A stretch of DNA of 8,736 bases from Betaproteobacteria bacterium. Its GTDB lineage: Bacteria > Pseudomonadota > Gammaproteobacteria > Burkholderiales > SG8-41. The stretch's first letter is position 1, and every line of letters begins with the position of its first letter. The notes under the pieces were generated by a model. The model worked only from the letters and a program-made list of their open reading frames with translations. It was not told the origin of the DNA and did not search any database. The stretch spans positions 1-8,736 of the forward strand of contig JAJTHX010000034.1 in the NCBI GenBank assembly GCA_021300125.1. Reading direction: 5' to 3'. The position numbers were made by a program, and so were the translations under genes. Shown here one piece after another: positions 6,808 to 8,736 of the stretch.

Positions 6808-7487
6808 GCGAGAAAGACACCAAAAAAGCCAAGCCTGCCAAGGAAGCCAAGGGCGGCGAAGCACCCAAGAAGGCCGCCAAGGAAGCCAAGGGCCAGTCCT
6901 CCGCCGGCGCTTCCGTGAAGCAGGGCAAGCCCGCGCGTCCCACTGCGCCGGCGCGCCTGAGCGCCTATTACAAGGAAACCGTGGCCAAGGAGCTGACCCA
7001 TAAATTCGGTTACAAGAGCCCGATGCAGGTTCCGAGGATCGAGAAGATCGTCCTCAACATGGGTGTGGGCGAAGCGGTTGCCGACAAGAAAATCATGGAC
7101 AACGCGGTGGGCGACATGACCAAGATCGCCGGACAGAAGCCGCTGGTGACCAAGGCGCGCAAGGCCATCGCCAACTTCAAGATCCGCGAAGGCTACCCGG
7201 TGGGCTGCAAGGTCACGCTGCGCGGCGCCCGCATGTACGAGTTTCTCGACCGCCTGGTCAACATCGCCCTGCCGCGCGTGCGCGATTTCCGCGGCATCTC
7301 CGGCCGCAGTTTCGACGGACGTGGCAATTACAACATGGGCATCAAGGAACAGATCATTTTTCCCGAGATCGAGTACGACAAGATTGATGCCCTGCGTGGC
7401 ATGAACATCACGGTCTCAACCACGGCAAAGTCCGACGATGAAGCACGGGCTCTGCTTTCCGCTTTCAAGTTTCCTTTCCGCAACTGA
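6804..7487 (+). CDS. rplE: 50S ribosomal protein L5 (uL5) with N-terminal extension
   Basis: L5 binds 5S rRNA in the central protuberance and touches S13 and the P-site tRNA. From about residue 50 the product is a normal L5: [30 protein letters not shown] (in part), [22 protein letters not shown] (in part), [40 protein letters not shown] (in part), ending [10 protein letters not shown]. In front are about 49 extra residues with 12 Lys and 11 Ala, predicted disordered or loosely helical, including AKEAKG twice (12-17 and 25-30). Total is 227 against about 179 normally. The ATG overlaps the rplX stop (ATGA). The only internal alternative near the fold is GTG at 6915 (codon 38), which has no ribosome binding site, so the long form is preferred but not proven. 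Confidence 0.95.
   Translation: MSEKDTKKAKPAKEAKGGEAPKKAAKEAKGQSSAGASVKQGKPARPTAPARLSAYYKETVAKELTHKFGYKSPMQVPRIEKIVLNMGVGEAVADKKIMDNAVGDMTKIAGQKPLVTKARKAIANFKIREGYPVGCKVTLRGARMYEFLDRLVNIALPRVRDFRGISGRSFDGRGNYNMGIKEQIIFPEIEYDKIDALRGMNITVSTTAKSDDEARALLSAFKFPFRN
6837..6893 (+). repeat. Short in-frame direct repeat in the rplE 5' end
   Basis: The 18-base unit gccaaggaagccaagggc occurs exactly at 6837-6854 and 6876-6893, 39 bases apart and in frame, each encoding AKEAKG. Identity at all third codon positions suggests a recent local duplication rather than convergence, though limited codon choice in a GC-rich genome weakens this. Confidence 0.8.
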
Positions 7488-7497
7488 GGAAAACCGT

Positions 7498-7803
7498 ATG
7501 GCCAAGCTTGCATTGATTAACCGTGAGCAGAAGCGCCGCAAAGCCGTCAAGAAATTCGCGGCCAAGCGCGCAGAGCTCCAGGCGATCATCGACGACCAGA
7601 AGATTGCACCCGAGGATCGTTACGAGGCGCGCCTGAAGCTTCAGAAACTGCCGCGCAACGCGAGTCCCGTCCGTCTGCGCAACCGCTGCGCACTGACCGG
7701 CAGGCCCCGCGGCGTCTATCGCAAGTTCGGTCTGGCCCGTGGCAAGCTGCGCGAGATTGCGATGCGCGGCGAGATCCCGGGTGTCATCAAGGCTAGCTGG
7801 TAA
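7498..7803 (+). CDS. rpsN: 30S ribosomal protein S14 (uS14), zinc-free type
   Basis: S14 is in the 30S head near the A site. At 101 residues, with a single Cys ([20 protein letters not shown], from 61) and no pair of CxxC motifs, this is the long zinc-independent form. The N-terminus [15 protein letters not shown] and the end [11 protein letters not shown] are typical. The frame is open 20 codons upstream inside rplE, but ATG at 7498 fits the family and follows GAGGA (7486-7490), which overlaps the rplE stop, at seven bases spacing. Its position between rplE and rpsH is standard. Confidence 0.98.
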   Translation: MAKLALINREQKRRKAVKKFAAKRAELQAIIDDQKIAPEDRYEARLKLQKLPRNASPVRLRNRCALTGRPRGVYRKFGLARGKLREIAMRGEIPGVIKASW

Positions 7804-7826
7804 GCCCGGCTGCAGGAGAATTTTGC

Positions 7827-8222
7827 ATGAGCATGAATGATCCGATTTCCGACATGCTGACCCGCATCCGCAACGCGCAGCAGGCGGAAAAGGAAACCGT
7901 GTCGATGCCTTCGAGCAAGCTCAAGGCCGCGATTGCCAAGGTCCTAAAGGACGAGGGCTACATCGAGGACTTTGCTGTGCGAGGTGAAACCGCAAAGCCG
8001 GAGCTTGAGGTCAATCTCAAGTATTACGCCGGCCGACCGGTCATCGAGAAAATCGAGCGCGTCAGCCGTCCCGGCCTGCGCATCTACAAACCCAGCCGTG
8101 ACATTCCCCAGGTGATGAACGGCCTCGGTGTTGCAATCGTTTCCACCTCCAGGGGTGTGATGACCGATCGCAAGGCCAGGGGCATGGGCATCGGCGGTGA
8201 AGTGCTCTGCATCGTGGCCTGA
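7827..8222 (+). CDS. rpsH: 30S ribosomal protein S8 (uS8)
   Basis: S8 binds helix 21 of 16S rRNA early in 30S assembly; in E. coli it also represses spc translation at rplE. The 131-residue product has usual length: [20 protein letters not shown] at 4-23, [20 protein letters not shown] at 30-49, and the C-terminal RNA-binding [20 protein letters not shown] (106-125) before VLCIVA. AGGAG (7814-7818) lies eight bases before the ATG, which fixes this start over the second Met at codon 3. The 23-base gap after rpsN is the largest inside this part of spc but holds only the ribosome binding site. Confidence 0.98.
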   Translation: MSMNDPISDMLTRIRNAQQAEKETVSMPSSKLKAAIAKVLKDEGYIEDFAVRGETAKPELEVNLKYYAGRPVIEKIERVSRPGLRIYKPSRDIPQVMNGLGVAIVSTSRGVMTDRKARGMGIGGEVLCIVA

Positions 8223-8235
8223 CGGGAGAAGATCG

Positions 8236-8736
8236 ATGTCCAGAGTCGGTAAAGCCCCGGTCCTGCTGCCGGAAAAGGTTGAAGTCACGATCGCCGCAGA
8301 CCAGATTTCGGTGAAGGGGCCCCTTGGCACCCTGACCCAGCAGGTCTCCGCGAACGTTAAGATCGAGAAGATCGAAAATCGCCTGGAAATCAGGCTTAAC
8401 GAGAATTCCCGCACCGCCAATGCGATGAGCGGCACCCTGCGTGCCCTGGTCGCGAACATGGTGCAGGGTGTGAGCAAGGGTTTCGAGAAAAAGCTGACTC
8501 TGGTCGGCGTGGGCTACCGTGCTCAGGCACAGGGTGACAAACTCAACCTCACCCTCGGTTTTTCGCACCCGGTGGTGCACCAGCTGCCGAAGGGCGTCAA
8601 GGCTGAAACCCCGACGCAGACCGAGATCATCATCAAGGGCGCTGACAAGCAGCAGGTCGGCGAGGTCGCTGCTGATGTCCGCAACTACCGACCGCCGGAG
8701 CCCTACAAGGGCAAGGGCGTACGGTATGACGACGAG
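8236..8736 (+). CDS. rplF: 50S ribosomal protein L6 (uL6), 3' end outside window
   Basis: L6 lies near the GTPase-associated site of the 50S subunit beside the sarcin-ricin loop. The frame is open to the last base and gives 167 residues, about ten short of the family end. Seen are [27 protein letters not shown] at about 28-34, [20 protein letters not shown] in the first domain, [12 protein letters not shown], and the signature [19 protein letters not shown] at the edge. ATG at 8236 follows GGGAGA after the rpsH stop. rplR, rpsE, rpmD and rplO would be expected next but are not visible. Confidence 0.98.
   Translation, partial: MSRVGKAPVLLPEKVEVTIAADQISVKGPLGTLTQQVSANVKIEKIENRLEIRLNENSRTANAMSGTLRALVANMVQGVSKGFEKKLTLVGVGYRAQAQGDKLNLTLGFSHPVVHQLPKGVKAETPTQTEIIIKGADKQQVGEVAADVRNYRPPEPYKGKGVRYDDE

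Overview
This window is an ordinary but well-preserved piece of the bacterial S10-spc ribosomal protein supercluster, read entirely from the + strand. The layout is tuf (3' part) - rpsJ - rplC - rplD - rplW - rplB - rpsS - rplV - rpsC - rplP - rpmC - rpsQ, then a 164-base gap with a promoter, then rplN - rplX - rplE - rpsN - rpsH - rplF (5' part). The window is GC-rich. The tuf-rpsJ junction and the protein sequences (L3 with [15 protein letters not shown], the L4 start, a zinc-free 101-residue S14) best match a betaproteobacterium. The genus cannot be read from this sequence alone, and the class assignment rests on remembered family sequences, not a search.

Region 1 (1-1086) holds the last two thirds of elongation factor Tu and, five bases later, S10. 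Region 2 (1087-1189) is a 103-base gap with a strong GC hairpin, a second weak hairpin over the rplC ribosome binding site, and a possible 19-codon leader frame whose stop overlaps the rplC start. Region 3 (1190-5942) is the rest of the S10 operon. It is tightly packed, with gaps of 2 to 14 bases or overlaps of 1, 4 and 23 bases, which suggests translational coupling. Region 4 (5943-6106) carries a sigma70-type promoter and a structured leader for the spc operon. Region 5 (6107-8736) is spc, cut by the window end about ten residues before the expected end of L6.

The genes supply one elongation factor and 17 ribosomal proteins: S3, S8, S10, S14, S17 and S19 for the small subunit; L2, L3, L4, L5, L6, L14, L16, L22, L23, L24 and L29 for the large. 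Co-transcription helps keep them in equal amounts. L2, L3 and L4 surround the peptidyl transferase core, L4 and L22 line the exit tunnel, L23 and L29 form its rim, and L5 contacts 5S rRNA.

I found no mobile element, CRISPR array, tRNA, rRNA or unknown accessory system. The points of interest are small: a Lys/Ala-rich extension of about 49 residues at the L5 N-terminus, low-complexity tails on L3, S19 and S3, a short charged insertion in L23, an rpsC-rplP overlap with a GTG start, and the two structured gaps.
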